A stretch of 64,000 nt of DNA from Comamonas kerstersii (GCF_008801935.1 NZ_VZOT01000008.1:1-64000); one strand, 5' to 3'; positions 1-8,466 are shown, counted from the first letter of the stretch. The notes: generated from the sequence alone by a model not told the origin. A program made the numbers and translations.

Positions 1-1096
1 GGCTGACGATGCCGGCGTCGGCGAGCGAGATCAGTTCGCCGGCGCCCGTCGCCCCGTTCTGGTCGGCATCGCGCCAAAGTTTGAGTTCGGCAAAGGCCGG
101 GTCAGAAGCGTCGATGATGCCGTCGCCGTTGCTGTCCAAGGCGGCGAGTGCGGCAAAGCCGTTCGGAGCCAGCGTGCCGTTGGGAAGAGGTGTGAAGTCG
201 CCAAAGAGCTCAGCGCCGGTGTCGATGCGGCCGTTGCCATTGCGGTCCCAGACCAGGAGGGCGTCGTCCTTGCCCGCCCAGCCGGTTCTAGTCAACACAC
301 CGTCGCCGTCGTGGTCGAAATAGACGTTGCTGGCGAGTCCCACCGTCTCCAAGCCGTCGCCGTCAAGGTCGAGAATGATGGGGTCGCGCGGCCAAACCCA
401 GTTTTTAGCGCGGTCCCACCAGTCTTTGATGTTCTTTCCGAAGTCGCTGAGGTTCTTGCTCAGGTCAAGCAAGCCATCAAGGATATCCTTTTCGAGTTGG
501 TTCTTGAAATCTTCCCAACCTGTCTTGTCATCGAACCATTTTTCAAAATCGTCCCAGAATTTCCCTTCATCACTATTGCCGGGGACATCGCCACCGGGGA
601 GATCGAAATCCGAGCCTGGAGCCCAGTTATCTGTTGGCCCATCTTTCTGTGGTGCTGGCAATCCTGCTTCGCGAAGCGCTTCGTCTACGGTGGAGTTGGA
701 GTTGCTTGACCTCGGGTCATAGGGGATGTTTTTGTCATCGATGCCCTTGACGGTTTCTTTGATTTTGTTCCATTCCCGCGACAAATCGTCACCTTCCTTG
801 ATGGTTTCGCGGGGGTGAGGCGTGGCGTTTGGGTCGGGGTGTTCTGGATCACGCGCACGATCCCAGTCAGGACTCTTGTCGTCGTACTTCCCAGATTCGG
901 TCTTGATGTTTCCAAATGGTGAGGTTGAGGATTCACTTCGACCGCCACTCGCCGCACCAGGGCCAAAATACCCAGGGCCTCCACGAGCATAAAACTTGTC
1001 GCCATTGCTATCGGTGTAGATGATGTACTTGTGAAAAATGCCAAGACCACCAACAAATGCGGCAGGCGTGTATCCAACTTCGATTTTTTCCGTCAT
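1..1096 (-). CDS. Large calcium-binding RTX-like exoprotein (N-terminal part)
   Basis: The frame is open from an ATG at 1096 (begins MTEKIEVGYT) to the window edge, so about 365 residues are visible and the C-terminus is missing. There is no signal peptide, as expected for a type I secretion substrate. Residues about 60-230 are hydrophilic, rich in D, N, G and S, then rich in W and K. From about residue 236 comes a block starting DPIILDLDGDGLETVG, followed by EF-hand or dockerin-like loops (DHDGDGVLT, DRNGNGRID, DSNGDGIID) that should bind calcium. This block is known from haemolysin-type calcium-binding proteins. The gene follows an ABC exporter and a lipoprotein on the same strand, which suggests it is the cargo. 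Exact function (toxin, adhesin or enzyme) cannot be read from this part. Confidence 0.75.
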   Translation of the reverse strand, partial: MTEKIEVGYTPAAFVGGLGIFHKYIIYTDSNGDKFYARGGPGYFGPGAASGGRSESSTSPFGNIKTESGKYDDKSPDWDRARDPEHPDPNATPHPRETIKEGDDLSREWNKIKETVKGIDDKNIPYDPRSSNSNSTVDEALREAGLPAPQKDGPTDNWAPGSDFDLPGGDVPGNSDEGKFWDDFEKWFDDKTGWEDFKNQLEKDILDGLLDLSKNLSDFGKNIKDWWDRAKNWVWPRDPIILDLDGDGLETVGLASNVYFDHDGDGVLTRTGWAGKDDALLVWDRNGNGRIDTGAELFGDFTPLPNGTLAPNGFAALAALDSNGDGIIDASDPAFAELKLWRDADQNGATGAGELISLADAGIVS

Positions 1097-1101
1097 GATT
1101 A

Positions 1102-1113
1102 CCCCCCCCCCCC
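1102..1113 (-). repeat. G12 homopolymer in the ribosome-binding region of the exoprotein gene
   Basis: On the coding strand twelve consecutive G lie 5 to 16 bases upstream of the ATG at 1096, between the stop codon of the preceding lipoprotein gene and the exoprotein start. No other Shine-Dalgarno sequence is visible, so the G run itself probably serves as the ribosome-binding site. Runs of this length are prone to slipped-strand mispairing. The exact count may also be affected by sequencing error. Confidence 0.6.
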
Positions 1114-1116
1114 GAA

Positions 1117-1650
1117 TTAAATAGAACTGGCCCAGATATTGGCTTCAACACTTATTACGACTGCCTTCTTAGCATCAACGGTAAGCGTCATTGCCACTCC
1201 CTTGGAGATGATCAATCGCTCTCGTCCATACTGATCTTTTCTTACTGTGAATCTGCTTGTTCCCTGTGTGATTTCGCGCTCGAATTTTTTCTTTCTCGCT
1301 TCATCAGCATATGGCTTTAGCTCGCCATTGGGCCATATTCGGGTACCTTCGTGACGGTACTCGTAAATACTAAATTCTTGTGACTTGAGTTGATTCAATA
1401 ACTCAAAAGCCTCTGCCATAGGCATCCCTGGGCGAAAGTACTTCGTAGCGACAAGACTTACGGCTTTGTCCCGCCCATCCTGCCCACCACCAGCTTTGTC
1501 GGCTTCAATCCAAGCCGTCTCCATTTCAGACAGCATTTTGTCGATCCACGTTTTGTCTTCCACTTTGCACCCCGCAATAAAAAAAACGGTCAATGCCATC
1601 AGCAAAGATGACCAGAACCGGCTGCTTACTTGTGCCGACCAGAAATTCAT
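1117..1650 (-). CDS. Putative lipoprotein of the type I secretion operon
   Basis: 177 residues. The N-terminus has a hydrophobic stretch ending in a lipobox (FIAGC, Cys about residue 28), so the mature protein is probably lipid-anchored. The rest is soluble and charged with no domain I recognise. The start overlaps the stop of the upstream ABC exporter gene by 4 bases, which suggests translational coupling, and the exoprotein gene begins 20 bases after its stop. The position suggests a role in secretion, maturation or surface retention of that exoprotein, but this is inference from context only. Confidence 0.7.
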   Translation of the reverse strand: MNFWSAQVSSRFWSSLLMALTVFFIAGCKVEDKTWIDKMLSEMETAWIEADKAGGGQDGRDKAVSLVATKYFRPGMPMAEAFELLNQLKSQEFSIYEYRHEGTRIWPNGELKPYADEARKKKFEREITQGTSRFTVRKDQYGRERLIISKGVAMTLTVDAKKAVVISVEANIWASSI

Positions 1651-3866
1651 ACATCCTCCTCCACCAAACTCATCTGCATGGCATGCTGCCCCATATTCAC
1701 CACCTCATCCACTTGCAAGCTCTTGGGCACTTGGTGCGTGATAAAAATCATCGTCACCTTGCCCTTGAGTCGGTTGATGGTCTGCGCGAAGTGCTCGGCG
1801 GTCTGTTGATCCAGGTTCGAAATCGCCTCGTCGAAGATCAGCACCTTGGGACGCTTGAGTAGCGCGCGGGCAATGGCAATGCGCTGGCGCTGCCCGCCCG
1901 ATAGCCCGGTGCCGCGCTCGCCGATCTCGGTCTGGTAGCCCTGCGGCAGCTTCTCGATCACCTCGTGGATTTCCGCCGCCTTGCAGGCTGCGATCACGTC
2001 CTCGAAGCTGGCGTGCGGGTGCGCCATGGCCAGGTTGTCGTAGACCGTGCCGGAGAACAGCACCGTTTCTTGCGGCACCACGCCGAAGGTGGCCCGCAGT
2101 TCGTTGGCGGCAAGCTGCCGGATGTCTCGCCCGTCGAGCAGGATTTGCCCTTCCTGCGGCCAGTAAAAGCCCTGCATCAGCTTGGCCAGCGTGCTCTTGC
2201 CGCAGCCGCTGGGGCCCATCAGCACCGTGAGCTTGCCGGTGGGGATGGCCAGACTCAGGTTGCGGTAGAGCCAAGGGTGCTGCTCGGAGTAGCGGAAGCC
2301 CACGTCCCGGATGTCGATGCGGCCTTCGCCACCCGCAGCGCGTTGCGGGGTGAGCGTAAAGGGCTCCTGCGGCATGTCCAGGATGTCGCCCAGGCGCTTG
2401 ACGGAAATGCTGGCCTGCTGGAATTCCTGCCACAGCCCGACCAGGCGCAGCAGCGGCTGGCTCATGCGGCTGGCGAACATTTGGAAGGCCACCAGCATGC
2501 CCACGGTCATCCCCGCTTCGGGCTGCATCACGAGCCACGCCCCCACGATGAGGATGGACAGCGTCATCACCTGCTCCAGCCCGTTGGCCACCACGTTGTA
2601 GGTGTTGCCCACCTGCTTGGTGGCAAAGCCTGCCGAGAGGTACTGGGCCAGATAGGTGCCGTAGCGTTTGCCTACGTCCGGCTCCAGTTGCAGGGATTTC
2701 ACCGTGGCCATGCCCGCCAGGTATTCGGTGAGAAAGGCTTGATTCCTTGCGCCGAGCAGGAACTGCTTGTCCAGCCGCTCGCGAAAGATCGGCACCATGA
2801 TGAGGCTGGCGATGACGATCAGCGTCAAGATGCCCAGCGCGATCAGCGTGAGCTGCCAGCTGTAGGAGAACATCACCGCCAGGAAGATGAGTAGAAAGGG
2901 CAGATCGAGTACCAGGCTCACCGCCGCGCCGCAAATGAACTCGCGCAGCTGCTCCACGCCGTGCAGACGCGCCACCAACGTACCGGTGGGCCGCGCCTCG
3001 AAGTACGGCAGCGGTAGGTGCAACAGGTGCTTGAGCACCTTCTCGCCCAGCACGGCGTCGATGCGGCTGCCGGTGTGCAGCACCAGATACTGGCGCAGCC
3101 AAGTCATGCCGCTGGTGAAGAGCATGAACACCACCAGCGCCACGCCCAGCACGATGAGCGTGCTCTCGGAGTGATGGGCGATGACCTTGTCGATGATGAC
3201 CTGGGTGAAGAGCGGTGTGGCCAGGCCGACCAACTGGATGGCGAGGCTGGCGAGCAGTACATCCCGCCAGATGCGCTTGTGGCGCAGCAGTTCGGGCACG
3301 AACCAGGAGAAGCCGAAGGGCTTTTTCTGGGTTTCGGGCGATGCGGTTTTGCTGACCGATTCGGAAACGGGTGGCTCGGCCTGGGCCACCAGCAGCAGTA
3401 CCGGTGCCGCTTGGGCGCGGGCGGCGTCGAGCGCCACGGTCTCCGGGGCCGACTGGCCGGGTTTGACCCAAGCCAGGGTGTCGTCACCGTGCTGGACGAT
3501 CAGCGCCGGGGTGAGCGGGATGCGGGAGGGTGGCGGGGGTGACGCGGCATTTGTATCTTCGCCAGAGCCTGCCTGCGTAGCTTCAGCCGCGGGCGTAGGC
3601 AACAGCGCCACGGCGGGCAGCGGCAAGGCCGACAGCCCTGATGACTGGCCATCAGGCCAATGCGCCAACCCGGCCTTGAGGCCGAGGGCGTCCAAGGCCT
3701 CGATCAGCGTGGGCAGATCGATAGGCGGCGGAAAACGCTTGATCACCAGCTCCGTATCGAAGGGCTGGCGATAGAAACCGGCCAGGCTCGCCAGGAGCCA
3801 CAGCGCGGCTTGGGTGTCTACGTGTGTTTCCGCATCAGCAGTCGTATCCTGATGCACTCCCTGCAT
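1647..3866 (-). CDS. Type I secretion ABC exporter with C39-like domain (HlyB/LapB type)
   Basis: 739 residues with the bacteriocin/RTX exporter layout: an N-terminal peptidase-C39-like domain (about 15-150), a six-helix ABC membrane domain (about 190-470) and an ATPase domain (about 490-725). The ATPase has Walker A GPSGCGKST (near 550), signature LSGGQRQR (near 655) and Walker B VLIFDEA (near 674). The C39-like domain has no cysteine at the catalytic position, so it should bind rather than cleave the substrate, as in HlyB, and the cargo should keep a C-terminal uncleaved signal. The gene leads an operon with the lipoprotein and calcium-binding exoprotein. The HlyD adaptor and TolC partner are not in the window. 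No clear Shine-Dalgarno is seen before the chosen ATG. Confidence 0.9.
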   Translation of the reverse strand: MQGVHQDTTADAETHVDTQAALWLLASLAGFYRQPFDTELVIKRFPPPIDLPTLIEALDALGLKAGLAHWPDGQSSGLSALPLPAVALLPTPAAEATQAGSGEDTNAASPPPPSRIPLTPALIVQHGDDTLAWVKPGQSAPETVALDAARAQAAPVLLLVAQAEPPVSESVSKTASPETQKKPFGFSWFVPELLRHKRIWRDVLLASLAIQLVGLATPLFTQVIIDKVIAHHSESTLIVLGVALVVFMLFTSGMTWLRQYLVLHTGSRIDAVLGEKVLKHLLHLPLPYFEARPTGTLVARLHGVEQLREFICGAAVSLVLDLPFLLIFLAVMFSYSWQLTLIALGILTLIVIASLIMVPIFRERLDKQFLLGARNQAFLTEYLAGMATVKSLQLEPDVGKRYGTYLAQYLSAGFATKQVGNTYNVVANGLEQVMTLSILIVGAWLVMQPEAGMTVGMLVAFQMFASRMSQPLLRLVGLWQEFQQASISVKRLGDILDMPQEPFTLTPQRAAGGEGRIDIRDVGFRYSEQHPWLYRNLSLAIPTGKLTVLMGPSGCGKSTLAKLMQGFYWPQEGQILLDGRDIRQLAANELRATFGVVPQETVLFSGTVYDNLAMAHPHASFEDVIAACKAAEIHEVIEKLPQGYQTEIGERGTGLSGGQRQRIAIARALLKRPKVLIFDEAISNLDQQTAEHFAQTINRLKGKVTMIFITHQVPKSLQVDEVVNMGQHAMQMSLVEEDV

Positions 3867-4248
3867 GCTTGTCCATCTTGTTTGTTATTCTGACGAAATA
3901 CAGGTTGTGCGAGTGTAATGAGGGGGCTGTCAATAGCAAGATGGCATGTTGTCGCAGGATTTTTGCAAACGTGTTGCAGCCGGCCGACATCCCATCACCC
4001 GCTCATCCCCTCACAAACACGCAGAAACGCGCTTATGCTCGGAGAACGGGTTTGGTTTCGGTCGCGACTGCACCACCAAGCACCTGAAAAGGCCTAATGT
4101 TTTAAGGCATTAGGCCTTTTTTCTTTTTGGGTGCAAGAAAGTACATGTTTTTTGCAGCACCGCCAGACGCAATGGGCAGGCAACGCCGTAACATGCAGGA
4201 TGATTGAGGGCGCCAGCAACTTCGATAGGGCATAACCAAGTGGGTGCA
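3867..4248. other. Intergenic region without a supported gene
   Basis: About 380 bases between the divergent secretion operon and the mntA remnant. It holds the promoter region of the secretion operon and one strong terminator hairpin. An 87-codon plus-strand frame ends just before that hairpin but has no convincing start or recognisable protein, so it is not called. The hairpin implies that some transcript ends here. Confidence 0.5.
4087..4120 (+). terminator. Strong intrinsic terminator, probably bidirectional
   Basis: A perfect 13-bp stem (AAAAGGCCTAATG with CATTAGGCCTTTT) encloses an 8-base loop and is followed by a T-rich tract on the plus strand. The reverse strand also ends in TTTT, so it can work both ways. 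Confidence 0.85.
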
Positions 4249-4622
4249 ATGAACTACACACGCATGCTTGAGCAGCTGCAGACAGCCGTTCCCAGCCTGT
4301 CTGCGCTGTATGTGTTTGGCGCTCAGGCCACGGGCGATGCAGGCCCAGACAGCGACTTGGACCTGGCCGTTCTGGCGGATGAGGCGCTGGGCCCTGAAAA
4401 GCTGTGGGCTGCTGAGCAGCGAGCTGGCCGCCACGGCGCGCTGCCATGTGGATTTGCTGGACTTGCGTGCCTCGTCTACCGTGATGCAATACCGCATCAT
4501 CACCACAGGGCAGCGCCTGTGGGCCAGAGACAGCCAGGCTGCCTTGTACGAGAGTTTTATCCTGAGCCAGAAAACTGCCCTGGATGAAGCCAGGGCAGGG
4601 CTGCTGCAAGACATTCAAAAAA
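4249..4622 (+). pseudogene. mntA: Frameshifted MntA-type nucleotidyltransferase antitoxin
   Basis: From the ATG at 4249 (MNYTRMLEQL) the first frame gives the MNT-domain nucleotidyltransferase signature FGAQATGDAGPDSDLDLAVL, with the G-S/A and D-x-D metal-binding pattern. Homology then moves to the +1 frame near 4405-4415, where the family's later segment continues (SSELAATARCHVDLLDLR, STVMQYRIITTGQRLW, LSQKTALDEARAGLL). So one or two bases have been lost or gained. MntA AMPylates and neutralises the HepT HEPN RNase. The neighbouring hepT is also destroyed, so this is a dead toxin-antitoxin locus. Confidence 0.8.
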
Positions 4623-4739
4623 CACTACCAAGCGCTGCAGCTGCCCATTGTGGAGGCTGTGATTACCAAGCATCTGGGGGATTTCACGGCGTACAGCAAG
4701 ACGCTGCTGCTTAAAAACGCTACTTTGCCGCAGCAGTAA
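4623..4739 (+). pseudogene. hepT: C-terminal remnant of HepT (HEPN) toxin
   Basis: In a third frame, just where mntA runs out, 38 codons read HYQALQLPIVEAVITKHL and on to a stop at 4737-4739. This matches my memory of the end of HEPN-domain HepT toxins, where a His-Tyr/Asp-Tyr segment follows the R-x4-6-H catalytic motif. The first roughly 100 residues, including the catalytic Arg and His, are absent. Deletion of the toxin core next to a frameshifted antitoxin is a typical end state for such a module. Confidence 0.65.
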
Positions 4740-4852
4740 ATTTTGGATCTACAGAGGTAGGACACCAAAGAGTGTTGAGATGGCTTTAGAAGCTGCTAGC
4801 TTGGCAAATAGGGCCTACCTAGAATGCGCTTTGTTACAGGCATGGCGTGCAT

Positions 4853-5155
4853 ATGAAGCGGATAGTGATTGTCGGTTTAATGTTTTCATCGATGGCCTTC
4901 GCTCAGAGCGATGTCGTTCGAGGCGCAGGCAGATTGGCAGGTCAATTTGGCGTGGGCATCACTGACACTATTCGTGACAATCAGCCTCATTGGGAAACCA
5001 TACCAGCCAAGTCAAAAGCTGAGTGCCTGAAGGAGTCCAATGGCGTATTGAACAATCAATTTGTTCGCTGCAGAAACGGTCGCCAAGAGTATGTGCAGTA
5101 CAACAGCAAGAACGAGCGCATGGTGCTGAGAGAGCGGCCTATCCCGATGAATTGA
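4853..5155 (+). CDS. Small putative secreted protein
   Basis: 100 residues from ATG 4853 (MKRIVIVGLMFSSMAFA); a GTG two codons earlier at 4847 is an alternative start. The first 17 residues form a short signal peptide with an Ala-x-Ala-like cleavage site. The mature part is charged, with two cysteines (KAECLK and VRCRNG) that could form one disulfide in the periplasm. I recognise no family. It stands alone between the mntA/hepT remnant and another hypothetical gene. Confidence 0.55.
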   Translation: MKRIVIVGLMFSSMAFAQSDVVRGAGRLAGQFGVGITDTIRDNQPHWETIPAKSKAECLKESNGVLNNQFVRCRNGRQEYVQYNSKNERMVLRERPIPMN

Positions 5156-5282
5156 TGGTTCCGAACTGTTGACAGCAGATCTTCCAGATTTTTGGGTGTG
5201 CCCCCAGGTCGCTTTGGCAATCGGCTTGCCGAGCGCTTAGGACGATGCTTGCATGGGGCAGCTCAAGATTGGAGTCATTTTT

Positions 5283-5657
5283 ATGTTTGGCTGGTTTTGC
5301 AAGCTATTTCGTGACGTCAATGCGCGCAGCGCCGCGCTGGAAATATTGGAGCAGCAGGCGCATGCTGCAAAGGAGCAGCTCAACGCATCTCTTCTGCTTG
5401 CCTATACCTCTTCAGGCCCTGAGACGAAAGTCGCATACCTGGAGCTTGCGAAATCCAGCTTTGCCACGCTGCAGGCCATTGCTGCAGAGCATCCAAGCAT
5501 GCGTTTAACCAACGAGAACGAAGTGGATGACGCCATCAAACTGATGGAGGAAGAATTTACTCGCGCTGGTTATTACGCGATGTTCGATGCCAGCCGTAGG
5601 CAAGCAGCGTCGGCGCATGTGCATCTCAGCCAAAGAGCGAAAGAGTTGTTGCGCTAA
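5283..5657 (+). CDS. Hypothetical alpha-helical protein
   Basis: 124 residues from ATG 5283 (MFGWFCKLFRD), preceded by TTGGAG; an in-frame ATG at 5253 would add ten residues and also has a possible AGGA site. The sequence is rich in Ala, Glu, Gln and Leu and looks almost fully helical, without membrane segments. No domain is recognised. It is followed by about 150 bases before the next small gene. Confidence 0.5.
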   Translation: MFGWFCKLFRDVNARSAALEILEQQAHAAKEQLNASLLLAYTSSGPETKVAYLELAKSSFATLQAIAAEHPSMRLTNENEVDDAIKLMEEEFTRAGYYAMFDASRRQAASAHVHLSQRAKELLR

Positions 5658-5807
5658 AAGCCATGCTGCTTGCGCCAGCTCGGCAGCTGCAGGTCACAGG
5701 CTGCATGTGCTTTTGGTAGAGGCTGGTGCCAGTATTGGATAGCCCAATGTGCAGACCTGCTCAATAGGGTATGGTGTCCGTACTGAAACAAAGAAAGCAC
5801 TTTCTGT

Positions 5808-5951
5808 ATGGCTAAACCTAACTATCAATTCGAAAAGCGTCAGAGAGAGCTGGAAAAAAAGAGAAAAAAGGCCGAGAAGGCACAGCGTAAGGCCAGTGGC
5901 GCTGATGGCGTGCCTGCGGAAACACCGGTTGTGCCGACATTGGCGCAGTAA
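5808..5951 (+). CDS. Small basic protein MAKPNYQFEKRQRE...
   Basis: A 47-residue frame starting MAKPNYQFEKRQRELEKKRK, followed by more Lys/Arg/Glu and a Pro/Ala/Thr tail (VPAETPVVPTLAQ). The start matches a short conserved hypothetical protein I recall from many beta- and gammaproteobacteria. The highly charged helical middle suggests nucleic acid or ribosome binding, but no function is established. No strong Shine-Dalgarno is visible. A degenerate R2 element and a terminator lie just downstream. Confidence 0.65.
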   Translation: MAKPNYQFEKRQRELEKKRKKAEKAQRKASGADGVPAETPVVPTLAQ

Positions 5952-5974
5952 GCCCACTCTACGTCCCTTGGATC

Positions 5975-6062
5975 GCTTGTTCAAAGTCTTGATGTACTGG
6001 CTGAGGCTTGCGCGTCTGCACGGACCGGCCTGATCGCCAATGCAAACCTGCGGTTTGCTGTC
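5975..6062 (+). repeat. Degenerate copy of repeat element R2
   Basis: Downstream of the 47-residue gene lies a sequence resembling the R2 elements at 30253, 32472 and 63563. It has a middle arm AAGTC (5984) pairing with GGCTT (6005), a GTACTGGCTG core remnant and a perfect 7-bp third hairpin (GCAAACC at 6042, GGTTTGC at 6052). The outer stem is not clear, so this copy looks decayed. Confidence 0.4.
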
Positions 6063-6081
6063 TGGTGTGAGTAGCTTTAAG

Positions 6082-6117
6082 AAAAGCCCCTTCTGGCTAT
6101 GGCCAAAAGGGGCTTTT
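6082..6117 (+). terminator. Intrinsic terminator
   Basis: AAAAGCCCCTT pairs with AAGGGGCTTTT around a loop of about 14 bases, followed by an A/T tail. It probably ends the transcript of the small gene at 5808, and may also serve the converging TPR pseudogene. Confidence 0.75.
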
Positions 6118-6212
6118 ACATTGGTGAGTCAGTGCCCGGGCTTGCTGCAAAAGGCATGGATTGATCTGCTGTGTCGACAGCGTAAGCCTGCAGCAGGACG
6201 GGCTGTTTGCTT

Positions 6213-6775
6213 TTACTGGGCAGATATTTCACGCACGATCAGCCATTGATTGCCTTCGCGCTGCAGCTCCATGGTTTTGAGGGTGCTGTCTTTGTAGTTG
6301 TCTGCAGAGTAGTCCTGGCGGAATCTGGCCGTGGCGCGTGCGCCGTTGTCTGCGCGGCTTTTTGCATCTGGCCCTGTGTGGCGTAGAGCACGGCCAGATT
6401 GTTGTAAGGCTCTGGCAGGTTGGGGACGTCACGTGTCAGCGCGCTAAAGATGTCTATGGCCAGATCGTACTTTTGCTGTTCTGTGGCGATCACACCCTGC
6501 AGAAAGCGCATATGTACGTCGTTGCCGTTGCGGCTCAGGTGTGCCTGCGCAAGCGCTGCCGCTTCGGTCAGCTTGCCCTGGGCCATGAGCTGATTGACTT
6601 CGGTGACGGCCGTGGAGGCAAGGCTTGCGCTGGCAAAAGTCAGGGCCGCCAATGCCAGACTGGCAGTGCGCCAGCGCGCCAGCGCGACCAGCGTTGCATC
6701 CAGGTACGTGAGAGACCGGAGAGGGAAGGCGCGGAAGCAGGGGGCATACAAGCGAATTTCACAGCAGCAGGGCAA
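6213..6775 (-). pseudogene. TPR protein with internal deletion and frameshift
   Basis: The first frame codes an N-terminal hydrophobic leader and TPR units (QGVIATEQQKYDLAIDIF, LPEPYNNLAVLYATQGQMQKAA). At about 6355 the frame changes: the shift to another minus frame gives ATARFRQDYSADNYKDSTLK and ends WLIVREISAQ with a stop at 6213-6215. This tail matches the C-terminal Cds6/SnoaL-like domain I recall at the end of full-length comamonad TPR proteins. The linker and most of that domain are missing, so a deletion joined the two ends out of frame. Without repair the product ends in an unrelated tail. The true start is uncertain. Confidence 0.7.
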
Positions 6776-7086
6776 TTCGGAAGGAGTGAATGAAAGCCTG
6801 TTACAAGGCAGAAGTTACGAAACTTTTACTTTGTTTCTGAATTTTGTATGTAGGTGGATTGCCTGCGCTGTGGGGGTTTTGTCTGTTCTGTACATCCTTG
6901 CTGTGCGGGTGTGGCGCAGTCGCAAAGCAGCACCAGGTGCAGCGGCTCGCTGCAAGAGGGGCATCGCCAATGCATACCCGGTGGTGCGCGTTTCATGCCG
7001 CCATGCGGGGTGAAGCAGCCTAGAATCGGCAGCAAGTGGCCATGCAGACCACAAGCCCTACGTTGAAGTCCGGAGATAGCTTCCTC
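6776..7086. other. Region upstream of icd, no supported gene
   Basis: About 310 bases between the divergent TPR pseudogene and icd. It should hold both promoters. A plus-strand frame with a possible membrane segment crosses it, but its only start overlaps the GGAAGGAG that would have to be its ribosome-binding site, so I do not call it. Confidence 0.45.
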
Positions 7087-8343
7087 ATGCAGTACACACA
7101 CATCCGCATTCCTGAAAATGGCAGCCAAGTGACCGTTAACGCGGACATGACCTTGAATGTTCCCGATCAGCCCATCATTCCTTTTATTGAAGGTGATGGT
7201 GTGGGCGTGGACGTTACGCCAGTGATGCGCAAGGTGGTGGATGCTGCAGTGGCCAAGGCCTATGGCGGCCGCCGTCAGATTCAGTGGATGGAGGTGTATG
7301 CCGGCCAGAAAGCCACGCAGGTCTACGGCCCGGACGTCTGGCTGCCCGAAGAGACGGTGGATGCCGTGCGCGAATATGCCGTTTCCATCAAGGGGCCGCT
7401 GAATACGCCTGTGGGCGGTGGCATTCGTTCCCTGAACGTGGCACTGCGCCAGACGCTGGACCTGTATGTGTGCCTGCGCCCCATGCGCTACTTCAAGGGC
7501 GTGCCTTCGCCCGTGCGTGAGCCTGAGAAGACCGATGTGGTCATCTTCCGCGAGAACTCGGAAGACATTTATGCAGGCATCGAGTTCGCTGCAGGCACGG
7601 ACAAGGCGCAAAAACTCATCGACTTTCTGCGCGATGAGATGGGCATTGACCATATCCGCTTCCCAGCGACCTCTGGCCTGGGCATCAAGCCTGTCTCGCG
7701 CGAAGGTACGGAGCGCCTGGTGCGCAAGGCCATCCAGTACGCGATTGACCATGACAAGCCTTCGGTGACGCTGGTGCACAAGGGCAACATCATGAAGTTC
7801 ACGGAAGGTGCGTTCCGGGACTGGGGCTATGACGTGGCCCTCAAGGAGTTCGGTGGCGAGCTGATTGATGGCGGCCCATGGGTGGAAATCAAGAATCCCA
7901 GGACCGGCAAGCGCATCACCATCAAGGACAGCATCACTGACGCATTCCTGCAGCAGGTGCTGCTGCGCCCGGCCGAGTACAGCGTGATTGCTACCATGAA
8001 CCTCAATGGTGACTACATCTCGGACGCTGTGGCGGCGCAGATTGGCGGCATTGGCATTGCGCCCGGTGCAAACATGTCAAGTTCCGTGGCGGTGTTTGAA
8101 GCCACCCATGGCACAGCGCCACGCTATGCAGGCAAGGACTATGTGAACCCCGGCTCCATGATTTTGTGTGGCGAGATGATGCTGCGCCACATGGGCTGGG
8201 TGGAGGCGGCGGACCTGATCATCAGCGGTATGGAGCAGGCCATCCAGAGCAAGAAGGTGACTTATGACTTCGCGCGCATGATGGAAGGGGCCACCCAGGT
8301 GTCATGCTCCGGATTCGGGCAGGTGGTGATTGACCACATGTAA
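7087..8343 (+). CDS. icd: NADP-dependent isocitrate dehydrogenase
   Basis: 418 residues from ATG 7087 ([12 protein letters not shown]), preceded by GGAGA; the 17-codon upstream extension is not conserved in the family. It converts isocitrate and NADP+ to 2-oxoglutarate, CO2 and NADPH in the TCA cycle. The length matches E. coli Icd (416). Visible family features are [14 protein letters not shown] near the N-terminus, the substrate loop [13 protein letters not shown] with the serine (about residue 115) that AceK phosphorylates in enterics, and [19 protein letters not shown] near the C-terminus in the cofactor region. It is monocistronic, ending at a clear terminator. Confidence 0.97.
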   Translation: MQYTHIRIPENGSQVTVNADMTLNVPDQPIIPFIEGDGVGVDVTPVMRKVVDAAVAKAYGGRRQIQWMEVYAGQKATQVYGPDVWLPEETVDAVREYAVSIKGPLNTPVGGGIRSLNVALRQTLDLYVCLRPMRYFKGVPSPVREPEKTDVVIFRENSEDIYAGIEFAAGTDKAQKLIDFLRDEMGIDHIRFPATSGLGIKPVSREGTERLVRKAIQYAIDHDKPSVTLVHKGNIMKFTEGAFRDWGYDVALKEFGGELIDGGPWVEIKNPRTGKRITIKDSITDAFLQQVLLRPAEYSVIATMNLNGDYISDAVAAQIGGIGIAPGANMSSSVAVFEATHGTAPRYAGKDYVNPGSMILCGEMMLRHMGWVEAADLIISGMEQAIQSKKVTYDFARMMEGATQVSCSGFGQVVIDHM

Positions 8344-8362
8344 GTGGCCCTGCGTATCCGCC

Positions 8363-8387
8363 AACCCCGCAGCCGCGGGGTTTTTTA
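8363..8387 (+). terminator. Intrinsic terminator of icd
   Basis: AACCCCGC-AGC-CGCGGGGTTTTTT lies 19 bases after the icd stop: an 8-bp GC-rich stem with a T tract. Confidence 0.85.
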
Positions 8388-8466
8388 GCTTTTGACCGTG
8401 TGTACGGCTGGCGCTTTGGCTGTGCAGCTGCGGTTTGCATGCATTCGCTTGACCTCGGTAATTACG

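Noticed and set aside
4020-4080. Sequence ending CACCACCA, reminiscent of a tRNA or tmRNA 3' end
   Set aside because: No T-arm, acceptor stem or matching 5' half could be found.
3824-4087. 87-codon plus-strand frame ending just before the terminator at 4087
   Set aside because: It starts inside the exporter gene on the other strand, has no ribosome-binding site and the product shows no recognisable features.
6594-7013. Plus-strand frame with a hydrophobic segment upstream of icd
   Set aside because: The only plausible start overlaps the GGAAGGAG itself, and the frame begins inside the TPR pseudogene on the other strand; probably noise.
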